The notes below the pieces were generated by a model. It was not told the DNA's origin and made no database searches. It saw only the letters and a program-made list of their open reading frames with translations. 64,000 nucleotides of DNA from NCBI GenBank assembly GCA_027946555.1, contig JAPEVC010000028.1:1-64000 (forward strand). Direction: 5' to 3'. The position numbers and the translations under genes are program-made. The DNA is from Gnomoniopsis sp. IMI 355080. Lineage: Eukaryota > Ascomycota > Sordariomycetes > Diaporthales > Gnomoniaceae. Each line of letters begins with the position of its first letter. Position 1 is the first letter of the stretch. Below are positions 54,415 to 64,000 of this stretch, in pieces.

Positions 54415-55174
54415 AATGACAAGACATGTGCAGATACCTAAGTATACTACACGCATTACATTGAGGACCGCAACTCAGACCCAGAAATCGCAAGGGGGGG
54501 GGGTCTGGAAATAGGAAATTGACTTCAATTGCAGGAGGGTATACCTTAGGTTCTTGGTTTTGTTTGAATCCCAAATTGAATCTTATTAACACTCAAGAAA
54601 TTATCCATCCGAAATCGGTGTCCTGTATCTGCAAGATAAAGCTTGACCAAAACATTCAATCCTAGTCGGGAGAATGGACAATGACAAGCCTCAGGGTCAG
54701 TTCGCTAACTTCGTACAGTAATTTTGATAGCAGCCAAGACACATGCAAGAACGAAGGGAAAAGGTTGTCATCACTTAGGTATATTAATATTGAAACAGTC
54801 ATCGGGACGAATCAAAATGTAGAGTTGCTTGTATCAAAGGAAACGTGCTCATGGCTTAAAGTAGATTGACAATCTTCACCATTGATCCTTTTTCGAGTTC
54901 GCATGCATGTTTCGTAATGTCGTGGAGTATATTTTTCAAGTGAACAACAACACTGCATAGTGGAAGTGGCATACAATGTGGTTCAACCCGGATTCAACTA
55001 GTCATGATATAGAACTTGCCGGATAATAGACGGTTATTAATGTTCTTAGGGTGGCCTTGAAGATTTATGGTCCCATAAGTCGCCCAACCCCGAGGCCAAA
55101 GTGCCTCACGTACAAATTAAGCGCATTAGGGATATGTCAGTGTCATAAGATGGTGATACTTATCTAAAAATCAT
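54415..55174. other. Intergenic stretch between the Rieske and MetE-like genes
   Basis: The two genes converge, so this is 3' flank on both sides. Contains a run of ten G at about 54494-54503. Nothing else seen. Confidence 0.4.
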
Positions 55175-56504
55175 CTAATCCCATATTTTCCGAGTTATAT
55201 CGCGGACCAGGACCAACTTCTTCCACATATTCTCTTCGTTTTCAACGCCACGCAAATTACTGTGACTTGAGAAACCACATTGCGGGCTGACAGCTAGAGT
55301 GTCTGCAATGACTGCATTGGCGTTTCGTCCTTGGCCCTGGGCAATGACCTCAGCGGCCTCCTTGACACGACCCACAAGCACATCCACGTCTTCGAGTCCA
55401 GGCTTCTTGGTCGTCACAAGTCCCAGCACGATGTTTTTCCCCTCTGGAATGGACCTCAGCGCTTCGAAAGAGCTCTCCAGGTCATCGAACTCTAGATAGA
55501 AAGTGTCGTGATTTAGTCGTGCGAATACCTTCTCGGCGATCCTCTCGTATGTGCCCTGGACAAAGCCTTTTGTTCCGGCTACGTTTCCCTTACAGATATG
55601 AACGCCAATATGCATGTCCTTGGGGTGGTCCTTGATAGCCTCATTGTGCGCCCATCTATCATGTATTGTGTCAATAACCCCAAAGAAGAGTAGCAGAACT
55701 AGGTTGCAACAAGAAAAGTGTTTCGGACACCCTTATCCTGCGGTCCTGAACGTAGATCGCGACGGGACATAGCTTGAGGCTAAGTGGTGAAGTCTGAACT
55801 TACACATATAAATCAAGCAACTCATCCGGATCAACTCCGTCTTCCCTCAACCCATTCAGAAACGCGTCATAGATGAAATATGACAGATTTGGGTCGTCGA
55901 ACTGAATCGATCTAAGTCCCGCGTTATACAATTCCTGAATCTCCTTCCGATATGCTGCTGCCAGGTCGGTGAAATATTCGCGGTCCGAGCTATAGACCCC
56001 CGCGGAGTAAGCGCCGTTCTTTGGGAGCTGCAGATGCTCCCAGGTAATGGCTGGGATTGAAATCTTGCAATCTCCCCAGTGCTCTTTGGGCGTTGCCTCT
56101 TTGAGCATGTTCCATCCACCCATGTTCGGGCTAGCGGTGTGCCGAATCTTGCCTGTAGCCACGCATGCCTCGCGGTATTGGCGTCCCATCTTTGCGTAAA
56201 AGTCCCAAAGTGGCAAAGCCGGGCGGACATCCTGGGGTACACGAAGATCAGTGCGACACTCGAAGCCCTCAAGGCGTTCGAAGAAGCCGCTGTAGAATAT
56301 GGTCCTTTCGTACTCGCCGCTGACGATGGGGCGGATGCCGAGCTCCAACTGCTTCTCTACGGCACGAGAAATGGCAGTCTGGGTCAAGGTGCGAAGGTCT
56401 TCCGTTTGCTTCTCTGAATAAATACCTTGCTGTTTGCGGGCGTCCATCAGAAAGCCTGGGCGGATCAGGGAGCCAATCTGGTCGTTACGGAATAATGGCG
56501 CCAT
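55175..56504 (-). CDS. MetE-like (cobalamin-independent methionine synthase C-terminal type) methyltransferase
   Basis: Two exons, ATG 56504 to DLYV near 55803 and WAHNEAIKDHPKDM from about 55661 to 55175. About 380 residues, half the size of full MetE and equal to its catalytic C-terminal barrel alone. Start MAPLFRNDQIGSLIRPGFL is typical. LRSIQFDDPNLSYF, HIGVHICKGN (zinc His and Cys) and SPQCGFSSH (second zinc Cys) are visible. These short proteins are common in fungi and bacteria and probably move methyl groups from small donors to thiols. The natural donor is unknown. Next to a Rieske oxygenase of the N-demethylating type, a role in methyl handling is a reasonable guess. Confidence 0.8.
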
Positions 56505-58010
56505 TGTGACTGCTACAAGGCTGCCTAGGGAGGGGAAAATGATGTAGGAGAGATTTGTTTTAAAGGTTTGCCGAAGAGTAATTCAAAGGACTGAAGGGTG
56601 ACACTTGTGCTATTGAGTCTCAGTTCCTTGGTCAACATCAAAAGATGAGGTTGAGAGTCGGAAAATCGATTCAGAGTGGGGTGGTCTAATTTTTGCCTTA
56701 GTATTTTTCGAACTTGTCACAAACGCCACCTGTTTTAGTGGCCGGGGCCGTCTTGATGTCCCCTATTTCGGATTATTTTGTTTGTGGGTCTACGTACTTT
56801 TACGCCCGACCCCGAGCCCGGGGCGAGGAACACGTAAATCTCATGAGTTATTGAAAGGGAACTCTCGCTTATTATGCCACCGAGCTTTGGACTGCACCGA
56901 GGGGCACATTAATGCAGTGACAAGCAGTACTACTGGCTTCAGCTATATGTATCAGACTGTCTGTATATGTATGTAATTGATTTGAGGGTAAGGTGGCTTG
57001 GAGAGTATTACAAATGGGAGAATCGTTTCCAGGTTGTATTTCATAGTGTTGAGTCTTACTTTTCAATTGTAAGGTAAGTTTCTTGCGAGTATACTCGCCC
57101 TTATATATACCTGGCTAAGTACATAGATATATATATATAATCTTCTGTAGCTTGAGGAAGGTTAATTTAGATAAATTTTGTCTACATTATTAGGAATGTG
57201 AGATTGTATCAAGCCTAGAGGAGGAACCTGCATCCTACAAGCCGAAGGAAAATAATCAAAATTACGAACCAATACTCTAGTCCCTTCAGTCTAAGCCACT
57301 ACTACTATATGCACATAGCTGGTGGCGCAAAATATGCCTAAATAGGCTCAGCCTTCAAGTCATTTGCTATAAAGTTAACGAGAAACTCAAAACTAGCCTC
57401 ACACTGTTATGCATTTTGCAGCCAGCATTGATAAAGAGTCAATGAATATTATGTCTAATGAATATCTAATGGATTTGGACAGACAAGCTTGAAACAGTAG
57501 ATCAGTTTACACACAGTATAATCACTTGTTGTATAATGCTATACAGAGTACTATGAAGTTACTACCATAGTATGTTAAATAAGAATTAATATTCTAGGAT
57601 TTCATTTTGTAGAAGGCTGTCCAGATCAGCTAGGGTGGGTCGGCAGGGATATAGACCCCACTGGAGCTTTGCACAACCAGGACAAGCCAGCAACAATGAC
57701 GTAACCCTCATCATCCTGCGCGTCCAGAACCTAACACCTCAACTGTCTATCCACCTCCCTACATCACCTATAGATTGGGTTTCCAACTTCATATCAACGG
57801 CAAAGCTACACTCGGGACACTCGGAGGTCGCGATTCTTCAATCCACATCGATCTGGCTTTTCCCCTGCCTCTAAAATACAACAGGCCTCCCATGGGAGAC
57901 AATCTGTGTTCTGTCGCCCACCACACCACAGCCAAGAATCTCCCTTAAGCTGTCTGCTTGTGGCTCTCTGTTGTTTTGCCTTCTCTGCCCTGGGTACAGA
58001 ATCAACAGCC
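56505..58010. other. Intergenic stretch at the right edge of the cluster
   Basis: 1.5 kb. 57050-57600 is AT-rich with TATATATATA near 57127 and stops in all frames, as in repeat remnants. 57640-58010 is the leader of the PTEN-like gene. No gene recognised. Confidence 0.45.
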
Positions 58011-60308
58011 ATGGCTTCTCTCCTCCGGCAGATAGTGGCTGGACCACGCGCAAAACACCAAGAGACTGGCTTGGATCTTTGCTACGTGACCGACAACATA
58101 ATCGTAACGTATGCTCTACACAGCTAGAAACACCGTCCTTGTGCCACCAAACACTGACATCACCCTCTGACTACTATCAGCTCTGGCCCTAGCCAGACCT
58201 ATCCCCAGCGAGCCTACCGTAACCCCCTCGATCGTCTCGTTGCCTTCCTCGATGCCAAACACCCCGACAACTGGGCCATTTGGGAATTCCGCGCGGAGGG
58301 CACTGGCTACCCGGACGAGGCTGTCTACGGCCGCGTACGACACTACCCATGGCCCGACCACCACCCACCGCCTTTCAGGCTGGTCCCCATGATCGTGGCC
58401 AGCATGCGAAACTGGCTCCACGGAGAAGACGAGGACATGGCGGAAGGCAATGGCGCGAAGCCCAAGGAGGGACACGCCAAAAATCAGGTGCAAGCAAAAG
58501 AAGGCGACAACAAGCGTGTAGTCGTCGTCCATTGCAAAGCCGGCAAGGGTCGTTCTGGCACTGTGACTTGCTCTTACCTCATCTCGCAATGCGGCTGGAC
58601 TCCGGAAGACGCTCTCGCAAAATTCACAGCGAAACGTATGCGCCCACAGTTTGGCGCCGGTGTGTCCATCCCCTCTCAGCTGCGCACCATCAGCTATGTA
58701 GACAGGTGGACCAAAGGCGGCAAGAAGTACGTGGACCGTGAGATTGAGATCACCGAGGTGCATGTTTGGGGCCTCCGCCACGGGGTCAAGGTCAGTGTCG
58801 AGGGTTTTGCGGATGAGGGAAAGAAGATCAAGGTACTCCATACTTTCAGCAAGAAGGAACGTCATGTTGTGCAAGGTGATGCTCCCGGCGGCGGCGGCGT
58901 CATGGACTTCCTCGGTGATGCGCTCAGTCCGGCGGGCGAGGACGACGAAATCTACGAGGATGCTGATTACGACAACATTGTCGACGGCGACAAGACCAAT
59001 CCCACCGATTCAAACAAGAAGCAATCCACTCCCGCGCAAAGCAAGTCTAAAAAGGACTCGCGCACAAGCCTGCTTCTCCGTAACCGCAGCGTCAAAAAGC
59101 TCGCTGGCAATCAAAAGAGTAAGACCATCAACCCCGTCGACTTCGCCAAGCCGTCCTCCGACACCTCAACGCCGACGTCAGGACAGTCGACTGTCACACT
59201 GCCCAATCCAGACACCTCGCGCCCCACGCTCGCCGACACCGCCGAACCAGGCGGTATGGCAGTCATTTTCAAGCCGTCTACCCCAATTCGTGTCCCAAGT
59301 TCGGATATTAAAGTTTCCCTCGAGCGTCGCAACCGCACGCCCGCGTATATGGGCCTCACCATGGTCACCGCCGTCGCACACGTGTGGTTCAATACTTTTT
59401 TCGAAGGCAATGGCCCAGAGAATGACGGCAAGGCCGACGATAGTGGTGTGTTCGAAATTGAGTGGGAGAAAATGGATGGTCTCAAAGGCAGCTCACGCAA
59501 GGGCACCAAAGCTGCCGATAGAATCAGCGTCGTATGGCGCGCCGCGACCAGCCAAACAGGCACTACTTCCGCACCAGGGGTTGTAATCATGGAACCTGGT
59601 GAGGGTAGCCCAGTACCTCAGATGCGCCCAGCGGACTGGAAGGGTGCAGATGAGGAGGACCCTGATCAAAAGCGAAAACTAGGACTGCGTCCTGCGGACT
59701 CTGGTAGCGAGGGCGTCAGTCGCGCTAGCAGTTTGCGCAGCGAGGAGCTGGGGTCGTCTGTAGTCGGCGGTGGCACAGCAGGGGTTGACGCAAAAGACTC
59801 AGATGATGATAGTCTCAAGGGTGTCAAGAGCGATCTCACACCGGGAAGTGACACGGAATCTGTGGGCCCGCGCGGCAGAAGCAGTCTTAACAGCGGTCAG
59901 GAAGGGGAAGGGACCAGGACGCTCTCGGAACATGAAAAGAAGGTCGAAGCGACGAAGGGTCACACAGAGAATCCCGACGAGGCGAGTGGAGCCGTGAAGT
60001 CGCAAGAAGAACTCTCCAAAGCCGGGCATTCGGGACTGAGAGGTGGGGAGGGGGCTCTAGGCGGTGGGCCACAGATAATTAACAATGACAGTGCGAAGAC
60101 ACAGTCGCTTGCCGATGAGAAAGACGGCGAGGGTCGAGAGGAAAGTGGACATCCGGTCGGAGGCGACACAACACATTTGGGATTTGTCAAAAGGGGAAAG
60201 AAGCTGGTGCCTATGCATGGTCATGGGGACGGAACTGAGGACGGGGCTGGTGAGGCGCCTAAGGAAACAGACGACCATAGGGTTATGCATGCCTCTGTAA
60301 TGAAGTGA
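58011..60308 (+). CDS. PTEN/TEP1-like dual-specificity (lipid) phosphatase
   Basis: Exons 58011-58108 (MASLLRQIVAGPRAKHQ) and 58181-60308, 741 residues. Start RAKHQETGLDLCYVTDNIIV matches the N-terminus of the PTEN group. GVRHYPWPDHHPPPF-like residues (YGRVRHYPWPDHHPP) form the WPD-type loop. The P-loop is VVHCKAGKGRSGT, the PTEN form of HCxxGxxR with two Lys. A C2-like domain follows (VDREIEITEVHVWG). The long C-terminal half is Ser/Thr/Glu-rich and probably disordered. An insertion of about 30 charged residues precedes the P-loop. TEP1-type enzymes dephosphorylate phosphoinositides. All catalytic residues are present. It looks like a conserved core gene, not part of the cluster. Confidence 0.9.
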
Positions 60309-61288
60309 AAGCCCAAGATACGGTGTTAGTAGAGTCTGGGTACAAGCATTGAGGAAACAGCGCGGCGTTATTTGGTACTCCTAGAATAAATAAATTGAAT
60401 ATGCGTGTAACCTTCAAGCTATGTTTACCTATGTGTGACACGGCTCTACGGGGTTGTTCACCCGCGACCTGGCTTCTATACATTGAATGCTATTGGGGGG
60501 TGAGGGGCAGACCAGAGACACGAGTGGTCTTGGAACACCTCTCAGGACAAACATCTATTCTTTGCAAGTAATCATTAGACTCCCCAGGTGTACGCAGCCA
60601 TCCTACGTAATCAGTACAGATATAGAAAACACGCATGCTTACTGCCAAGGTACCGTCCAATGACCACATTTGCAATTCCAAAGGCAACCACAGATCGCGG
60701 CTCGGCGCGAACCGTTTAACACGAAGTGCCGAACAAGTCATCGTTCAAGTTCTGCCCTGACTGTCTAAGTAGGCATAGAGAAGGTAAATCTGAGGTGCCC
60801 ACATAACATTCCTCCCCGCAACGGCAACCGCCATAGGAAAACCCGGGGAAAGGAGTGCGGAGTAACCTCGTCGTAGTTCAATGCACCACATCTACTACCT
60901 TACATACCCAGGGTACCTAGTTAGTTCCGTAATTAGCCTTGACGTCGTTGTTGCAGGCAAAGCTCAATCAGTTTTGCGCGAGGACCGAGAAGAGCGAGAA
61001 CTTAGCCGACAGTATGCGGAGAAGCGTCTCGAGGAGTCACGAGGAGTCACGAGGGATTGAACGTGTTGTACTGCCTCATATATCAGTCATTTGTATGCCA
61101 ACCAGGTAATTTAGGAAGCAAAGTTGATCCAACAACTGCTCCAACTAGTAAAAGTCACTGGGCTGGACGTGGATGGTTGTCACATTAGTGAGAATATCGA
61201 AAGATCTTCATCAAGGCATCGAGGGTTCCTGATAACTCGCTGCGTGGAAGTGAGGGCATTGCAGTCTTTTCTTTCCGCCAAGATCGCA
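60309..61288. other. Intergenic stretch upstream of the P450
   Basis: 3' flank of the PTEN-like gene and promoter of the P450. Two GAGTCACGAG copies side by side at about 61031-61052. No gene recognised. Confidence 0.45.
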
Positions 61289-63058
61289 ATGTCTTCCTAC
61301 AGTATACCTTCGTTTCTCTACTCTTATCCCATCATGCATCCTACCTTGACTCTTTTCGCTCTGTTTCCCCTCGCCCTACTAGGTTACATCCTCCTCAATG
61401 AAGTCGTTCGCTACCGTGCCCGCGTGCCGGGCATGAAAGGACCTCCGGGTCTTCCCTTGATTGGCAACCTATACTCGATCCGCACCAATGCTGCAGCACA
61501 GTACAAGGCGTGGTCCAAGGTTTACGGCGACGTCTACCAGGTGCAGATGGGCAATGTGCCCGTAGTGGTAGTCAACAGCGCAAAGGCAACCCGGGCACTG
61601 TGGGTTGGGCAGAGCCAGGCACTGAGTTCGAGACCTGTCACTTATACTTTTCACAAAGTAAGTAGCTCTTAATATATATCTGACTTTATTGCTGTGAGAG
61701 ACAAACGGCAGGAGAAGACAGAAAAAGTTACAATGCTGACTTGGAAGTGCACCAGGTCGCCTCCTCAACGGCAGGCCTGACTATCGGCACCTCGCCGTAC
61801 GATGACTCTCTAAAGCGAAGAAAGAAGGGTGTAGCCGTGGGTGTGAACCGCCCCGCCATCGCCTCCTACGTACCCTATCTTGACGCCGAGTCCGCAACAT
61901 TCATTGACGACCTCCTGCGCCACGGAAGCAGCGGCACCCAGCCTCTCGACCCGCTACCGTTCATCCAGCGCCTCTCCTTGAGCTTGGCATGTACCATCAA
62001 CTGGGGCGTGCGCATCCCGTCCGTCTCGGACCCATTGTTCAAGGAGATTGTAGCCGTTGAGGAGGAGTTGAACCGCTTCCGGTCCACGACGGGCAATCTG
62101 CAAGATTACATTCCGCTACTGCGACTGAATCCCTTCAACGCACACAGCGCACGGGCAAGGGAGATGCGAGATCGACGGGACCGTTACCTGGCTCAATTCA
62201 ATGGCGACCTGAAAGCCAAGATCGAAAAAGGGACCAACAAGCCTTGCATTCAAGCCAGCGTCATCACGTACAAGGACGAGCCACTCAGCGATGTCGAGCT
62301 CACGAGCATCTCGTTGAGCATGCTGGGTGGGGGTTTTGAGACGGTCAGTACAACGGTGCAGTGGAGTGTGGGCTACTTGGCGCAGAATCCGGGCGTGCAG
62401 GAAAAGGCATTTGCAGAGATTCGGGAATTCCAGGGCAAAGAAATGGGGACAGATGTTGAGCCCTTGGGTGACGCGGCGGATGAGCAGCGATGCCCTTATA
62501 TCAATGCCCTGGCCAAAGAGGCATTGAGGTATTTCACGGTCATCCCACTCAACTTGCCAAGAGAATCCATCAAGGACGTGCAGTATGAGGGACACTTCAT
62601 ACCCAAAGGCACGACGGTGTACATGAATGCTGAAGCTTGCAATTATGGTGGGTTTTCTTTCTCTGCGTTCCGTCTTGCCCGCTTGCCATAGGCGCAGAGG
62701 CCATACTGACATATCTTGTGCGCCTCCACTTGCAGACGAGGAACTGTGGGATGATCCATATACTTTCCGCCCTGAACGATGGCTCGAGAAGCCAGACGCA
62801 CCGGTTTTTACATTTGGTCTTGGCTACCGGATGTGCGCGGGCCATCTCCTCGCCATGAGGGAGCTGTACATTGTCTTCATGAGGTTGATCGCGAGCTTCA
62901 AGCTGGAGCCTTATGGTCGTGCGAACCTCGACCCAGCAAGTGGGCAAAAGAACCCGCGCGATCTCATCGCGGCCCCGCACAATTATAAGGTGTATTTTGT
63001 GCCGAGGAATGAGGCCAGACTGCAGAAGATGCTCACCAATATCAAATCGGAGATATGA
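61289..63058 (+). CDS. Cytochrome P450 of the CYP504 family (phenylacetate hydroxylase type)
   Basis: Exons 61289-61657, 61756-62647 and 62736-63058, 527 residues; an internal ATG at 61334 (MHPTLTLFALFPLALL) is an alternative start close to the membrane anchor. After the anchor come MKGPPGLPLIGNLYSIR and TYTFHK joined to VASSTAGLTIGTSPYDDSL, which is diagnostic of CYP504. The I-helix is SISLSMLGGGFETVSTT; ExxR is EALR in ALAKEALRYF; the heme loop is FTFGLGYRMCAGH with the Cys ligand. CYP504 enzymes hydroxylate phenylacetate (PhacA) or 3-hydroxyphenylacetate (PhacB) ahead of the homogentisate pathway. Which of the two is not visible. The usual GG-threonine I-helix motif is altered to GGGFET, worth noting. 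Confidence 0.88.
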
Positions 63059-63365
63059 GGGACTGAGGATCGGGATGAAAGTATTTGTAGTACTGACTGT
63101 TGGCCTGGACAATATGCAATTGATCTTCATACCAAACTTGAATAAATAATCTCCGGGGAAGGGGGAAAAAAAAAAGCAGCCTTCAGTGCTTCTGGTTTTC
63201 TGGGTTGGGAGGGGGGGGGCTGTTTGAGTTGGCTCAGGGTTAGGGTACACGCCTCGCATGCCCGTCGTGATCTTGAAGTAAGCTGATGCAACCAAAGCCT
63301 TTTTTCCACCAGACTTCAGCCGCATTTGCAACCTCTTCCTCATGCACCGCACTTTCATACGCAGA
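63059..63365. other. Short intergenic stretch
   Basis: 3' flank of the P450 and promoter of the rhodanese gene, with short A and G homopolymer runs near 63167-63220. Nothing else seen. Confidence 0.4.
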
Positions 63366-63961
63366 ATGTCTCGCTTCACGATCGCAACCCTTCCCCGTAT
63401 GGAAGTCACCGCGCTATCGGAGCAGCTGCTCGCCCTTAAAGCGCCCGACAATTCGATTGCAGTTGTCGACGTCCGCGATGGAGGTACGCGTCTATACTCA
63501 ATACCATGACTACGTAACCCGTATTATGCTCCAAAGGAATTCCTGGCTGATCGGTGTTGTTCCTTGCAGATCATATCGGCGGTCATATCAAAGGGTCCAA
63601 ATGGGTGCCATCCCATCAATTCGACGCACAACTGCCCACTCTGCTTCGCCAGCTCGAAAATACAAAGACCGTCGTTTTCCACTGCGCCCTGTCCAAGCAG
63701 CGAGGCCCCAGTGCTGCCTTGCAGTATATCCGGGCGCGTGAAGCTGAGCATGGAGCTGCTTCCATTGCCGCACCTGACGGCGAGAGCACCGAAGGAAAAA
63801 AAGAAAATGGCGACAAGGGCGGCGAGGGCGAGTCTCAGAAGAAACCTGTGGCACAACATGTCTGTGTGCTGCGGGGAGGCTTTTCCAAATGGCAGGAGGC
63901 TCATGGACCTGACGAGAGGCTCACAGAGGCTTACGTCAAGGATCTCTGGGAAGACTACTAA
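63366..63961 (+). CDS. Rhodanese-domain CDC25-like phosphatase/arsenate reductase (Ibp1/Ych1 type)
   Basis: Exons 63366-63483 and 63570-63961, about 169 residues; an in-frame ATG at 63342 would add eight residues. Start MSRFTIATLPRMEVTALSEQ. The rhodanese fold shows VVDVRDG joined to DHIGGHIKGSKW at the splice site, and the active-site loop HCALSKQRGP (Cys-X5-Arg) followed by SAALQYI. C-terminal VCVLRGGFSKWQE is typical. A charged linker of about 25 residues (STEGKKENGDKGGEGE) is inserted before it. Fungal relatives are small CDC25-like phosphatases or arsenate reductases. Complete at the right end of the window. Confidence 0.88.
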
Positions 63962-64000
63962 AGATAAATTCAGTGCTACATTTGGGCGTTCCCTCGACCT

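Noticed and set aside
58738..59586. 282-codon plus-strand frame
   Set aside because: Out-of-frame reading of the PTEN-like gene's Ser/Thr-rich tail, with an Arg/Ser-rich product.

Overview
The window is nuclear DNA of a filamentous ascomycete (Pezizomycotina). Genes on both strands are broken by short introns of about 50-160 nt with GTAAGT-like donors. The protein families are typically fungal: PTH11-type receptor, HET domain, LaeA-like methyltransferase, Fungal_trans regulator, AsaB-like oxygenase, CYP504. AT-rich stretches that look like mutated repeats separate gene groups. I cannot name the species. Exon structures were built by hand from splice signals and family motifs, so edges marked approximate may shift by a few bases.

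Left accessory region, 0-30 kb: a PTH11-like receptor; a decayed polyketide-synthase thioesterase fragment (2.4-3.0 kb); a zinc-finger DEDDh exonuclease; a decayed HET gene (5.75-6.85 kb); a nine-exon LaeA-like methyltransferase; a conserved unknown protein; a 1127-residue four-domain fusion (methyltransferase, BBE-type FAD oxidase, animal-type phosphomevalonate kinase, adenine phosphoribosyltransferase); GTP cyclohydrolase I; an O-methyltransferase; an AsaB-like oxygenase; a secreted MRJP/yellow protein; a membrane-anchored esterase; and a thioredoxin-reductase-like flavoenzyme. The fusion, GTP cyclohydrolase I and the O-methyltransferase are adjacent and form the best candidate here for an undescribed pathway acting on a purine- or pterin-like compound (inference).

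Middle region, 31.8-52.3 kb: nine genes match the families of the nicotinate-catabolism hxn genes known from Aspergillus nidulans: hxnR (regulator), hxnX and hxnV (flavin hydroxylases), hxnT (old yellow enzyme), hxnZ and hxnP (transporters), hxnW (SDR), hxnM (polysaccharide-deacetylase-like cyclic imide hydrolase) and hxnY (2-oxoglutarate dioxygenase). The molybdenum nicotinate hydroxylase hxnS and the amidase hxnN are not in the window. A Rieske oxygenase (53.0-54.4 kb) and a MetE-like methyltransferase (55.2-56.5 kb) follow directly and could be extra members, perhaps demethylating an N-methylated pyridine before the hxn pathway (inference).

Right end, 58-64 kb: a PTEN-like phosphatase, a CYP504 phenylacetate-type P450 and a rhodanese/CDC25-like phosphatase. 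These look like ordinary conserved genes.
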